Below, in pieces: positions 23,078 to 35,337 of a stretch of 64,000 nucleotides of DNA. Source of the stretch: Garcia nutans (lineage: Eukaryota; Streptophyta; Magnoliopsida; Malpighiales; Euphorbiaceae). Every line of letters starts with the position of its first letter. Within the stretch, counting starts at the first letter, position 1. The stretch spans positions 9,858,001-9,922,000 of the forward strand of contig CANTUV010000072.1 in the NCBI GenBank assembly GCA_947685225.1, written 5' to 3'. The notes beneath the pieces were generated by a model. The model was not told where the DNA came from. It did not search any database and saw nothing but the letters and a program-made list of their open reading frames with translations. Both the position numbers and the translations under genes were made by a program.

Positions 23078-25430
23078 TGTAACACCCTTATACCCTATAG
23101 ACATATAATATATATACCTAGTGTATATAAAATGCGTGTATACGGTATAAAAATGTCACAACTCAGTTTAATAAAAATTTTCATATTTCCTCAAAATATT
23201 TATACATATATATATCAAAACATATAAAAATATCACATTACTCAATTATTCAAAATATTCTTTAAAATTTACAATATATATACTCCAAAAATGTAATATA
23301 TTATACATAATATCAAAATGTACTATAGTATAAAATATATACATGCTGGCAAAATAGCTCTGATCTTGATGTAGCAAAAAAACTTCAAGCTAAACAAACA
23401 CAAGCCTAGACCCGATCAAGTTTAGTAGAACTTTTCGGCTCAATCGGATCACCCCCGTCATTTGCGCAATGAATTACAATCGTGCTAAGCTAAAAGCCTA
23501 GTGATACAAACTTTGATAATAATAAAACTTTAAAATAATGCCAATGCAAAATATTTATATGCTATGTCACTATGTGGCATCCAAGCTCCCTTTTAAATAT
23601 ATTCTTTCATCATTTAATAATTCACACAAACACATACACAAGCCTGGACTCAAACAAACTAATACATTATTCAAATCCCCGAGTTACTATTTTGGTCCAT
23701 AATGACACCAAGTGTCTAGCCCTAAAGGAAAATCAAGTAATGCTCGAAAGCTAGCCCCAAAGGCAAATCTTATCACAGTGACGCCAAGCGTCTAGCCCCG
23801 AAGGAAAATAATGAGGATAACCTCTTAGACATGCCGCCAAATACAGAACCCTGAAAATTGAATAACATACTAGGCACATAATTATTTCCTATTTTCCATC
23901 ATCAATTTCTTACTCATTTTCCATTTTTTCTCATTCATATCAACATCATTTCATTTCAATTTATCACATTTCATCATTTCATCACAATGTAAGATATTCC
24001 ATAATAAAATCACATTACCCAAACACTTTGGGTCATTTTCACATTCTTGCACATAATTCACTTTTTAGTCAATTTAGCCATTAATAATGGCTTTTCATAA
24101 TGCATATAATGCATATATAACAATTTACATGCCATAGCACAATGTTCATGAATGTTCAATATATGAAGTAGCTTAACCCATTTTCCATCCAAAATGTGTT
24201 AAACCCAATTTAATGCTAACATATCAAATTTATCAAAAGTTTGTACTTACCTTAGAAAGCACTCCACACAAGCTTCAAAACCCCCTTCAACCTTCTCTTC
24301 CAAGTTGCCCTTAAACACTAGGGTAGGGTAACTTACTTCCTCTCAATGCCTATACAAAATGAAATCATAAATAATCATTTAATATCACATTCTAAGTCAT
24401 TCTCAACATCAAACCATTTAAATTAGTATTTTAAGTTTATTAATATCATTAAAAACATATTTTAATATGTTTAAATTAATTACATTACTTATTAGGGTTG
24501 ATTTCAAAATTTTTTTACACCTTGAGGTCTTATAGTCATTTAGACCAAAATAACAAATGAAAAACAAAGAAAAGAGTTACTTTATGCAATTTCTTCAAGT
24601 GACATGCCCAATGACATGGGCGTGTCAATGACTGTGTCATTTGCCCACTCTTACAGAAGTTTGACATGCCCAACGACATGGGCGTGTCACTACCGTGTCA
24701 TTTATCTTGCATTACAGTAGCTACGACACACCCAGAGACATGGCTGTGTCACTGGCCATGTCATCAACGTTGAAACATAGCATTGTTGACATGCCCAACG
24801 ACATGGCCGTGTCAGGCAAAATTTTGTATTTCATAAACTCAACCACTTAAACACAACCATTTCCAAACTCAACTTAAATTTAACCATTTCTTCAATCCAA
24901 TCTTAAAATCATTATTAACTACTTAAAATAACTTCATTCATATCCAATTAAGCAATTAAAACATACCACTCCAAAAATCCAAAATCAACCTAATCCTATT
25001 TTCATGGAAATTCAAAGAAAAAGTTAGAAAACTTACTTATTACTTGAATTAAAACTCAAGCTTCCTTCGCCCCTTGTGAAAAACTAACTAAACTTTCTTG
25101 TTAGTTTGAAGGATGGAAATCTCCCTCTCTCAAGCACCATAGAAATCAACCAAGACAAGAAGAAAGGATAAGGAAGAAGTGTTTTCTAGAAAATTGACTT
25201 TCTCATACTTTTCCACTAACAATATATATATTAATTATTTTAGATTTTTGTATAAAATATTATTATTTTATATTTTAACTTTTTAACTTTTAATTTTTTA
25301 CCATTTTACTTTTATTCCTTTTTATATGTAGTATATATGTTATTTATATTTCTATCTCTTCTATCTAAACCATCATTAGTCTTTTACTAATTAATGTATA
25401 ATTAGATTTAATAAAAATCAGGGCATTGCA
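23078..25430 (-). mobile_element. Solo LTR, Tekay-like, with 5-bp target duplication
   Basis: TGTAACACCC ... GGGCATTGCA, 2,353 bp, flanked on both sides by TTGGG (23073-23077, 25431-25435). In its own orientation it ends ATAGGGTATAAGGGTGTTACA like the other kind-2 LTRs. No internal region, so a recombinant solo LTR. It carries a CATGCCC/GGGCGTG palindrome array at 24608-24812. Confidence 0.9.
24608..24812. repeat. Palindrome array in solo LTR
   Basis: About four units of 65-70 bp built around GACATGCCC ... GGGCGTGTCA, often followed by a second CCGTGTCA. Same design as the array at 39470-39775 in the opposite-strand relative. Confidence 0.75.
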
Positions 25431-26524
25431 TTGGGCCTCTTTTTTAAGAGAGCAGCCTTGTTTCTCCACCTCTTCACATAATCAATGAAATTCTCATTCT
25501 GCTTTTATCTAATAGTTTCTACTTCCATCAAGGTCACTTCCTGTTTAGCATTATACCCATACTATTGGATGAAGCCTCATACAACAAATCCTAGTCTTTC
25601 TAGGTGTTTTCCTCCAAGGTATTAAACCAGTTTTGCATGATAGGATATAGAGAAAGCATGAAATACCTCAGGATTTGAGCTTTAGTAGCTCTAGCAGACT
25701 GCATGGCATTGATGTATTGCTTCACATGCAAGTGAGGATTTCCTATTCCATCAAACTTGGCAAAAGGAGGTATTTTGAACTTGTAAGGAATTCCTGCATC
25801 ATCCTGAAACAGTTTGTCCACCTGTGACACTTCATTAGTTTTCAGCTTCTTTTCAGACTTCTTCTCTAAATCGACAATATTCTTTTCAATGCGGGCAGAT
25901 TTAGTCTTCTCAATAGCCTTTTTCTCTTTCTTTTTTTTTTCTTGGAGGTATGAATCCCAGTCTTCATCATTATTAGTCACTGCCTTTTCTTTATAAAAAA
26001 ACTACCTCGCCTACCTTAGCCTTTCCTTTGTCCTTTGGCTTTTTGGCACTAGCGGATGCTTCAGCAAGCTAGCTAACTTCTCACAGCCTCAGCCAGGATC
26101 TCCTTTAGTTCTTTCATCTTACCTCATTCACTAGATTCTGAATTTGCTCACGATCCATTAATTTTGGTGCAAAGTTAACCGAACCTTCACAGAATTCTGA
26201 GTCACTTTCATAGGTTTGGTTGTCGTAAGCCCTTGAGCTACTAAACTCTAGATCTATAATATCCGTGATCTTGGAGAAATTAAATAAGTATGTGGAGGTA
26301 TAGGTATTGTATATACCAAATGTATACCTTGTGTATACATAGTATACATATTATATATTAATTATATATGCTGAATATATATATATATATATATTATATA
26401 CTTAATATACATATACATATATATATAATATACATATAAGGTATACTTGTATAAGTAACATATATGGGACATATACATATACATAAGATATACCACATAT
26501 ATATATCAAATATAAATTGGTAGT

Positions 26525-26597
26525 GGAAAAGGTGGTGGTGGTGGTGGTGGTGGTGATGATGATGATGATGATGATAATAATAATAATAATAATAAAG
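26525..26597. repeat. Compound microsatellite GGT-GAT-AAT
   Basis: About eight GGT, then about seven GAT, then about seven AAT triplets in series, within the LTR. AT dinucleotide runs lie just upstream at 26370-26440. Confidence 0.9.
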
Positions 26598-28084
26598 AAG
26601 GAAAAGTCAAAGAAGGAAGAAATGTGATTGGTGGAAAATTATTTAATTATTTTATATTTATTAAGAGATAAAAATGGGAAGATAATTATTCATCTTATTC
26701 TTTTTTTCCTTCTTCAACATGAACTTGAGAGAGAGAGAGAGACAAGAGCACAAGTTCTTTCTAAATTCTAAATTTTACAAGGGATTTCAAGAGGATTTAA
26801 GTGGATTTTGAAGGCTTAGCAAGAAATCAAGTATCATCTCTTTAAAGCTTTAATATTTTGGTTTTATTATTATGTTTGGAATTTCTAGAGAGAAAAAGTG
26901 ATGTTAAATTATTAAAATAGATAGAAATGATGCTCCAAGGATGAGTGTATAATGAATAGATGGTTAGTTGTGTGAAAAGAACAAAGTTGATGGAATTATG
27001 ATTTTAGAATAATTATGTGTATTTAGGGTTTTCCATATGGATGAATATAATTGTTAGAATGAATGAACTTAATGTTATTTTAATATTTAGTTAGAAATTA
27101 ATTATGGGCAAGTTCGGATGTAAGGTTTGGTTATGTAAAATTAGGGTTTCTAATATGGACGACGTTAATTATTATAATGAGATGAGTTAGTGTTGTTTTA
27201 ATGTATGTATGATGATTTTAAGGTTGGAAATTGAATAGGATTGAGTTTTAATGGAGTTAAGGTTTATGGAAAGAGTATGGAAAATTAAGGTTTTTGAAAG
27301 AAATGCCAATAATTATTGAATTAATGTGTTTGGATGTTGTTTTGTGATACAAGTAATGAATTTATGGTTAAGTGTTTAATATGAGTTTGGTTGAATGAAG
27401 TGTAAATAAAGTAGAAAGGGTGAAAATGGGGTTTTGATGAGAATTGTATATATAATGGTAATTTAATATACAATGAGTATGTAAGTGACTTTAAATAGAT
27501 AATGTTGCTTTTTATTGAACTATATATGTGTAGGTTAAAGTGATAAGAGAGGTGAAGTTTAAGACTTGACTTGGAAAAAGAAAGGAGATTAGTATATATT
27601 TTCGAAACTTATATTTGTATTAAATGTAAGTAGACAATACATATTTATAATGTTATTTTAAAATATGAATATGCACATAAAGTATGCATTATGGCATAGT
27701 TAAGTGTTAAGTGTCACATTGGACAATAGTCCAATGTATATTGATGTTTGTGCATGATATATGTGAGATATATTATGTTATGTGATATGATGTCTAATAA
27801 GGACATATTTGTGACTTGTGATGGATTGTGGAACATGAGTCACATTGTGAATATGACTTATGGATTTGTAAATTTGATGAGCTAAAAATATGGAAAATTG
27901 GGGAAAAAGAATGAAAATAATGAAAAATTGATAAGATATGAGAAATGTGAAAAAAATGCGTGGAGTGAGTCACATTATGAATATGAGTCAAGGATATATA
28001 GTGTGGTATGACGTGATGTGTATTATGTATATGCCTTGGACAATGTTATGTTCCAGAATATCAAAAATGTTATTGTACTGAGGA

Positions 28085-28272
28085 GACGACATTTGGGAGA
28101 TTTTTGTGACACTTGCCTCTAGTATTGAGAGAGGGCGGCCTTTAGGTGATTTATGTGACACTTGATCTCGGTGTCAATAGAGGCAGCCTACGGGTGATTA
28201 TATGATACTAGCATCAGTGCCTATAGGGGCATCCTTCTAGTGATTTATATGACACTTGCCCCGGTGTCGAGA
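28085..28272 (+). repeat. Tandem ~60-bp repeat in LTR
   Basis: Three to four diverged copies of a unit with 'gtgatttatgtgacacttg' and 'cggtgtc' motifs. It corresponds to the 'gcctacgggg ... ggtgtc' block of other kind-2 LTRs. Confidence 0.6.
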
Positions 28273-29184
28273 TGGATTGAATTGTATTCCTAAAACTTGG
28301 GCATTGTGCAGGAACTGGTTGGACCCAATGTGTGAGTGTGTGTGAATATGTGTGTGTCGTATCGATGTATTATGCTTCTATGGTTTATAAAACCATGCGT
28401 ATTGTTGAGGGTCATGTTTATAGATGAGTAAATGTATAATGGATTTTGGGGTGGCATAATGTGTTATATGAAATCAAATTATGTATTTGAGGCCAACATT
28501 GCAAATGTGGCATGTTGGTGGGTACTATGAGCTGATGAAAGTTTGTTTAAATAGTGTATGTTGATAACTTTTAAATTGAGAGTCCTGAATTATATGTTTA
28601 TGGTTTTTAAATATGTACTACTAAGCTTTAGGCTTATCGCGGTTGTGTGAATCACGCCGGTGACAGAATTGCAGAGCAAAGTGGTCCAGAGTGAATTTGG
28701 GGTTAAAATATTAGTTTGCCACGAGACCAGTTGTGTTAGGGATTGGATTCATGTATATTTTATGTTATGGTGCACATTGGTTTTGTAAAATAAAAATAAG
28801 TCATTTGTATTCTAAACATATTTTGAGAAAATGATTTGTATATATATGGATTTGAATTTATGAGGTAGTGATTTGGAAGATGAGTGGTAAATGTTATTTT
28901 GGAGCATAATTTTTGTGTAGGTTGTGGTTTTGATTTTGGGAATATTGAAATTATAGACAAAATTCTGGTGAATTTTCTCATAGATTTTCTTTGTAAATTT
29001 GTATTATTAACATATATTCACTACTATTTATCTATTTATTTACTAGTGAAATCATCTTTAATGCTTAAATTATGGAGAATTTTTTAAGGAAAAAAATGGT
29101 GGCATTATTGTATTTTTTATATGAACTTCACATATACGGGTATGTGTACTATATGTGCATAGGGTATAAGAGTATTATAAGATT

Positions 29185-30212
29185 TGTGAGCCTGAAAGAA
29201 TCAATGCAATGTATGTATGCATGTGTAGCAAACAAACAAAAAAAGTTAGGTCTCTCCTTCTAGCTTTATATCTTCCATACATGAATGTCGAGTCTCTTTT
29301 CCTAGGTGTTATGTTCAACAAAGATATCAATAGGGAATACTTTGTTTTTGAAAACCTCATATATGAATTAACCATTAATTGTGTTTTAAAAAAAAAGTCA
29401 ATCTATGATAATTACTTTTAATTAAGCCTTAATTCTTTGGGTTAACAAAGTAGCATTTTTGCCATATCTTGGATTAAAGCTAAATTAATAGGTTTAATAT
29501 AAATAAATTTCTTATTTGAAAAAGAAACCAATAATCTATGCCACAAACAAGCCCACAATTAATAAGTCTTGGCCTAAGATAAGGCCCACAATTGATTTTA
29601 GTATTCCATAATTTACCCAACCAATTGAAAGCCCATTTCAAACATTTTGACCCATTGTAAAAAAAACAAAATTTTAATTCGAAAGCTTAATGAAAGCTTG
29701 ATTTTGGACCATAAAGTGATGATGATTTTGAGCCCAGTTTTAAAAATATTTCAAAGCCCATTGTAAAAAAGTTTATTTTAAAAATTAATCTTAGGCTTTG
29801 TGTTTGGATCATGAGGTAGAAAATAACTTTTTTGATCCATCTCTATTGAAAAAAGGATTTTAAGCCTAATTTGAAAAGCTATGAAAAATGATTTTGGCTC
29901 TGGGCTTAAAAGAATTTCTAGACTATAAAATAATTTTGGGCTTTTACCATAATTAGGTGTTGTTAGGAAAAGACAAATGAAATAGGCCAAAACATGTTAA
30001 TCATAGTCAAACAACAAGCAATTAGGGCAAACCTAAGGAAAATTACTAGGCCAATTACATGAACTTTAGTCTTAGGGGTAAAAAGGCTTAGGTCCCTATA
30101 GAAGTATATACCAAAAAGTACAAGGCTATGAGTGGTTATACCTTGATCTTTATACCTTGAGTGAAAGCATGGTATCACTTACACATGCACAACACAGGTT
30201 CTACATGGCATC
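29185..30212 (-). other. Leader of the minus-strand gag element
   Basis: No gene. Homologous to the A1 leader. The conserved donor context CAAG|GTATAA lies on the minus strand near 30160. The matching acceptor region is displaced by the LTR at 26255-29179. Confidence 0.6.
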
Positions 30213-30420
30213 TGTAGACCCTTAATTTTTAACCCAGTCCGGTCCAATATATTTTAATTAGTCCAAAATAATTTTTTGTTGTCCAATATATTTTAAGTAG
30301 TCCAAAATAATTTCTGTGTTATCTTAATTAAATAATATTTGGTTTAGTATTTAGTTTTTATAATTAATAAAAAATAAAAAATAATAATAATAAACAAATA
30401 AATAAATAAAAATAAAAATC

Positions 30421-30456
30421 GGCGATGAAAAATCGACGACGAAAAATTTCATCGCC
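30421..30456. repeat. Perfect 10-bp inverted repeat
   Basis: GGCGATGAAA and TTTCATCGCC separated by 16 bp, followed to about 30580 by more GGCGAAA/TTTCGCC-like segments. It occupies the place of the ATGTCGACCT palindromes in family-A LTRs. Confidence 0.75.
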
Positions 30457-30678
30457 AAAAAGGGGGACGAAATGGCCCGCAGGCAATTTCGCCCGCCCCA
30501 GCTCGCAGGTTCCTGTGGCAACTTTTTCGCCAGTGAAATTTTTCCGCAGCAGTTTTTTTCGCCAGCGAAATTTTTCTAACGCAAATTTTTTCAAAACCAA
30601 ACTCAATTCAGTTTCGGTTTCCTTTTCTTAATTAATGTTAGATTTCATGAATAATTAATATTAATCACCAAAATCTTC

Positions 30679-30686
30679 TATAAATA
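30679..30686 (+). promoter_or_regulatory. LTR TATA box
   Basis: TATAAATA about 470 bp into the LTR, downstream of the inverted repeats, as in the other LTRs. Confidence 0.55.
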
Positions 30687-32147
30687 GGACTATAAACAAC
30701 ACAGGAAGGGAGGGAAATTTGAGGAGGAATTTTCGGAGATTAACAATCGGACTTAGGAAAAACTTTGGAACATTGGACTGGAATTTGGGACTTCAGATTG
30801 GAGAGGAGCAACAAGCAAGGCCATCAACGATTCATCAAAGGCAGCAACTTTGCCTTTGTACTTGTTCATCCAAGAAGCAATTTTTGGTGGAACCAACGAA
30901 CGAAGGTTTGAATATCTAATTTCTTTATTTTCTCACAGTAGCATTAATAAATCATTTCTTCTATTTCCAAAAATCCTAAAAATCATTCTTCTGTTTCTTC
31001 TAAACCTTAAATCCCTAAAACGTTTCTTCTAAACCTAAGAACCCTAATTTATTTCTTCTGTCTCCAAACACCCTAATTCGTTTCTTTTATTTTCAAAATC
31101 CATAAAAACCTTAAATCGTTTCTTTTGTTTCCAAAAACTTCAAAAACCCTAAATCATTTTATTAATTCCCAAAATCCTAATCTCTATTCCAAAAAGTCAG
31201 TAGCCTTATTTTTAAGAATCAAAAGCTTTAACCCTAATTAATCATTCTTTCCAAAATCACACAATAAGTATTATTCTTTTAAAAATAATACTAGTTTCTT
31301 CCAATTTCAAAACCCTATTTTTTTTTAAAATCTTAAACCCTAAAATCTTAATTTTCAACACCGAAACCAACAATCCTAGAAGCCAATTTTTAAAATCTTC
31401 CGAGTGCGGACCCGGACCCTGCAAAGGGCGTTGCCCCCTGCCCGCTAACCGGCTAGCAGGACCGCCGTATGGGTTCGGGTCATTATTTATTTATGTATTA
31501 TAAATCTTTATGTTTTACTCCCATTATTATGATTATTCAAAATACAAACAGTAAACCCAAAACCAATTAATCTAAAACTTAAGTTTTCCTAAACCATAAT
31601 TCCCTCAAAATTAATACGTTAACCCTAATTTTCCCAAACCCTAATCCTTAAAATCTTAAAACCCTATAAACCTAAATATTAAAACTCAACACGGTAAGCC
31701 TAAAAACAACAATCCAGTAACCAAGAGCTATAAACCTAATGTTTTAATATTCTAAAACCCTAATTTCATAATTTTACCCCTCAAACCCTAATTTGATCAA
31801 TCAAAGAACCTTACTAATTTCTTAAATTATAAAACCCTAATCCCTTTCAATTCTCTTAAAACTTACTGTAGCCTAAACAAATAACAATAATAATATCTTA
31901 AGATTCCAAAAACCTAAATGTTAATTAAAGAAATTTAAATAGAAACAGTAACCCTAATTTGTACCTATACTTGCTTTATTTAATTTTATATTTAATTATG
32001 TAGTCTATTATATGCTTTGGATGATTGATTTATTTAATTTTTCATGGATGGATGTTTATTTTATATTTTGATTGATATATTTGATGAATGATTTATTTAT
32101 GATGAATGGTTATTTACTTTTATCGATTTATTTAGATTTCCAAATGT

Positions 32148-32319
32148 TGTAAGAGGTATGTTTCTACTTGGTGGGTACCTCATTAGTTAAATATCATGTA
32201 ATTTAAATTGCTTTTATATTTTAGATCAATGTAAAGGACATATTTCTACCTTTCGCTGGGTGTCCTATTTAGGCATGGATTATGTAAGGGCATGTTTCCA
32301 TCTTCGGATGGGTGTCCAT
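32148..32319 (+). other. Three tandem bulged hairpins
   Basis: Module 1 has outer GAGGTA/TACCTC and inner CTAC/GTGG (T-G wobble). Module 2 has outer AGGACA/TGTCCT. Module 3 has inner CCATC/GATGG closing a TTCG loop, which as RNA is a C(UUCG)G tetraloop. Confidence 0.65.
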
Positions 32320-32811
32320 TTATTTGTTTTGTTGGACATTGTTTTGATTTTCAATATATAGATGCTTTATTTTAATTATTGTGTGTAATATGGATAATAT
32401 TGTTATATTTAAGAATTTTATAATATTAAGACCTGTAAAGGAGGCCGGTTCCAATGAACCGGACGTTGTGGGGGTTCTGGGCCATTTCTTACCTTCCCCA
32501 CACGTACCCAACTTTTCGAACCCATTAGGGGGTTGGGGATTCCTTAGAAATCGAGTCATCCACCCCTTTCTTTTCTCCCGGACCGTTCGAGTGCGACTCC
32601 ATTTTCTCCGAACTTAGGTCCGTGTTCTCTAAGGCCCCGAGCCTAAACAGTGCCGAAGTCGTAAGAACCATTCCACTGGAAGTAGGGGCAAAAATCCCCG
32701 CTCACAGCATCCTAAATTACACACACAATGAAAATCTAAATGATACAATGAATAATATCATAATAATAAATAATAAAATAATACAAAGACTAATGGAATC
32801 AACTTCTCTTG

Positions 32812-32829
32812 TCCTTACTGGAGTCACCC
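32812..32829 (-). other. Primer-binding site remnant
   Basis: The minus strand reads GGGTGACTCCAGTAAGGA next to an LTR end (CTCTCACA). It is diverged from TGGCGACTCCACTGGGGA but correctly placed. Confidence 0.65.
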
Positions 32830-32830
32830 C

Positions 32831-32925
32831 TGTGAGAGAGGATATTTGCCCCCCACTCTCGATGGAATGGTTCTTGCGACTTCAGCACTGTTAGGCTCTG
32901 GGTCTTTGAGAACATGGGCCTAAAC
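32831..32925 (-). mobile_element. Terminal 95 bp of a 5' LTR
   Basis: TGTGAGAGAGG to GGGCCTAAAC is the LTR terminal block in minus orientation. It stops where a plus-strand leader begins, so the rest of the LTR is deleted. Confidence 0.7.
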
Positions 32926-33812
32926 TGACTTTGGCACTATTTGATTTGTCTTTTTCTAATATGACCTAATTATTGTGAATTATGGTTTAAGTCTAAAATT
33001 ATTTTTTTAAAGCCCAAATCCAAAATCATTTTAAAAGATTTTTCAAAATGGGCATAAAACCCTTTTCCAATAAAGATGGTTCAAAAATTATTTTCTACCC
33101 TATGGCCCAAACATGAAGCCCAAGAAGACCAAAGTTATTTTCAAACTTTGGACCTTTTCAAACCCAAAATTAATAAACTATTTTGCAATGAGCTTTATTT
33201 TCTAAAGATGGGTCCAAAACCAATTTTCAAATTATGGCCTAAAAATCATGTTTCTAACTTTCAACAGGCTTTCAATTAATTGGGTCAATTATGAAATTCT
33301 AAAATCAATTGTTGGCCTAATTTGTACCAAGACTTGTTATTCATGGGCTTGTTTGTAGCATGAACCATTAGTTACTTTTCCAAATAAAGAGTCCATTTAT
33401 AATATATCTGTTAATTTTGTTTTAAATCCAAAGTATAGCAGAAATGCTGCTAGAATTTTTCAGTGGACCTAAAAGATTAAGGCTTAATTAATGAGAATTA
33501 TCATGGATTGACTTCTATTTTTAAAAACAAAATTAATGATCAATCTATCTAAGAGATTCTTAAGAATAAAGTATACCCTGTTGATATCTTTGTTGACCAT
33601 AATACTTAAGAAAAGAGACTCGCCACTCGTGTGTGGGAGATATAAGGTTAGAAGGAACATCTTGACTTTATTTTCTTATTTGTTTGCTACATTATATTGA
33701 TCCTTTCTGGCTCACAGACTTGGAGTTCTACAGTTTAAGGGCTTATGATAACTCGACCTAAGATAATGACTTAGAATTCAGTGAAGGTTCGGTTAACTTT
33801 GAACCAAAACTA
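32926..33812 (+). other. Leader fragment of a plus-strand Tat-like element
   Basis: Non-coding and homologous to 14330-15160. Starts inside the leader, so LTR, primer site and the donor region are missing. An acceptor-like 'tttctggctcacag' ends near 33717. Confidence 0.65.
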
Positions 33813-34053
33813 ATGGATCCTGAGCAAATTTAGAACCTGGTGAATGAGACCCTAGCCTCAAAGATGGAAGAATTGAAGGGGACCCTTGTTGAGGCTATGA
33901 GAAGTCAGCTAGCTGCACTATTTGAAGATAACATTGTTGAAGCATCCGCTAGTACCAAGAAGCCGAAGGACAAATGAAAGTCTAAGGAGGGCGAGATAGC
34001 TTTTGATGAAGAAAAGGTGGTTACTGATGATGATGAAGACCAGGATGCATACC
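33813..34053 (+). pseudogene. gag: gag, N-terminal fragment
   Basis: Start MDPEQI, then TAG, then NLVNETLASKMEELKGTLVEAM and an acidic stretch; a second stop (TGA) follows KPKDK. The sequence enters an LTR at 34054. Only about 80 codons, all before the gag core domain. Confidence 0.8.
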
Positions 34054-34445
34054 TATAAACCCTAAATATTGGTACTAGTCCAAATATGGTTTTCATTTAA
34101 AGGTTGGATCAAGTTTGAGTCCAATAACAAGGCCTAAACTAAATCAAGTCTAATTATTTAATATTTGGATTGGGTCGGTCCAGTTTAAATCAGGCCATTG
34201 TGGTTAAAATATGATTTGGTCCAAGCTAATTCGACATGGATCTTGTCCATGTTGAATTGGCCAAGGCCAATTTGATATGGATAAGCTCCATATCGAATAT
34301 GCTTTGGTCTATTCAATATGGCAGGCACCATGCTTCGGTTTAAACTAAAAACATTCCAATGTAGTAAAATTAAAGGAAGCTTCGGATAAGCAGGGATAGT
34401 TTGAGGGGCTGAGGATTACTTAGCAAGGTTGCCCTAATTGATGTT

Positions 34446-34453
34446 TATAAATA
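34446..34453 (+). promoter_or_regulatory. LTR TATA box
   Basis: TATAAATA, after the palindromes and before the AACCCTAA cluster. Confidence 0.55.
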
Positions 34454-35337
34454 CGAAGCCAAGAGTGAGAAGGAGGGACGACAATTAAACAACAATTATC
34501 AAGAGAGAGTAGCAAACACAACAACATTGAATAGCAATCAGTTAACAACAAACAAACAATCAACAAAACTCAAAACATATAACAACTGAGAAGGCAGTAA
34601 GCACTGTCTTCAGATTGCCTCGCTCAACGAATATTCAAAGTTGATTCAGACAGAAAACTTGGATTAACACTCTTAATTTTTGTCAGAGCCAACAAACGGA
34701 GGTTTGGTTTTTAACTTATTTGAATTCATAGAAAGTTTCCTTTATTAATTTTATTAATTCGTATGTACTGTGATTTTGTTTAAGCATGTCCAAGAGCATA
34801 TAAACTTCATGCAAAAACTAAATATAAATATTAAAACCTAATAAAATAGTATATGAATTCATGGATTAAATAACAGAAGTTAAACCTTAAATATTAAACC
34901 CTAATCAGTTCATCCAAAACCCCACTTACATGTTTTTAAAACTAAAATCCTAATTTGATCACCCAAAACCCTAATTTATGAACTTGGAGCCCTAAAATCC
35001 TAATTTGATCCCAACAACTCCAAATTTTAGTTTAAAACCCTAATCTTGTTTTCCAAAAACATAATACCATACTTTTGTTTCCAAAAATCCATAAAACCAT
35101 AATTTTCCATCCAAGAACCCTAAGTTTTACACCAAAACCCTAATTTGTATGTTTAAAACCCTAGAAACCAATAAACGCTAATTTTGTACATCTTATTCTT
35201 TATTTAATATTAAAACTTAGATTTAATTATTTAATCCATTATTATGTGTTTATGATAAATAATTTATTGTTATTTTGCTTATGATGAATGTTTGAATGGT
35301 TAAATTATATTTAGTTAATTATTTAAACTTTAAGGAT

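Larger units (their letters stand above)
22427..26158 (-). pseudogene. gag: gag split by a solo LTR
   Basis: The N-terminal part (26158-25436) starts MDREQIQNLVNE, soon loses frame, then recovers a charged region and YKFKIPPFAKFDG, LHVKQYINAMQSARATKAQ. The solo LTR 23078-25430 interrupts between the NENF-type and the PNESDQI-type motifs. The C-terminal part (23072-22427) includes a knuckle region that has lost key residues, with a stop just before NNCIQLKHEIQDLINNGKLPEP. Several frameshifts and stops make it a clear pseudogene, more decayed than A1 gag. Confidence 0.8.
26255..29179 (+). mobile_element. Tekay-like solo LTR, old
   Basis: TATAATATCC ... GAGTATTATA, 2,925 bp. Both ends changed TG to TA and CA to TA. 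Flanks are AGATC (26250-26254) and AGATT (29180-29184), a target duplication with one mismatch. It sits in the leader of the minus-strand element. No internal domain. Confidence 0.8.
30213..32706 (+). mobile_element. Tat-like solo LTR with perfect target duplication
   Basis: TGTAGACCC ... GCTCACA, 2,494 bp, flanked by GCATC on both sides (30208-30212, 32707-32711). Leader sequence of the host element resumes across it. It holds an inverted repeat at 30421-30456, TATA at 30679-30686, AACCCTAA-rich sequence at 31020-31900, a GC-rich block at 31405-31465 and hairpins at 32148-32319. No internal region, so a solo LTR. Confidence 0.92.
20506..32925 (-). mobile_element. Tat-like gag element interrupted by three LTR insertions
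   Basis: 3' LTR 20506-22337, gag 22427-26158, leader 26159-32811, primer site 32812-32829 and the terminal 95 bp of a 5' LTR (32831-32925). Later insertions are 23078-25430 in gag, and 26255-29179 and 30213-32706 in the leader. The region between gag and 3' LTR is only about 90 bp, so the polypurine tract and about 3 kb found in A1 are missing: a deletion joined the LTR to the gag 3' flank. No pol. Confidence 0.8.
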
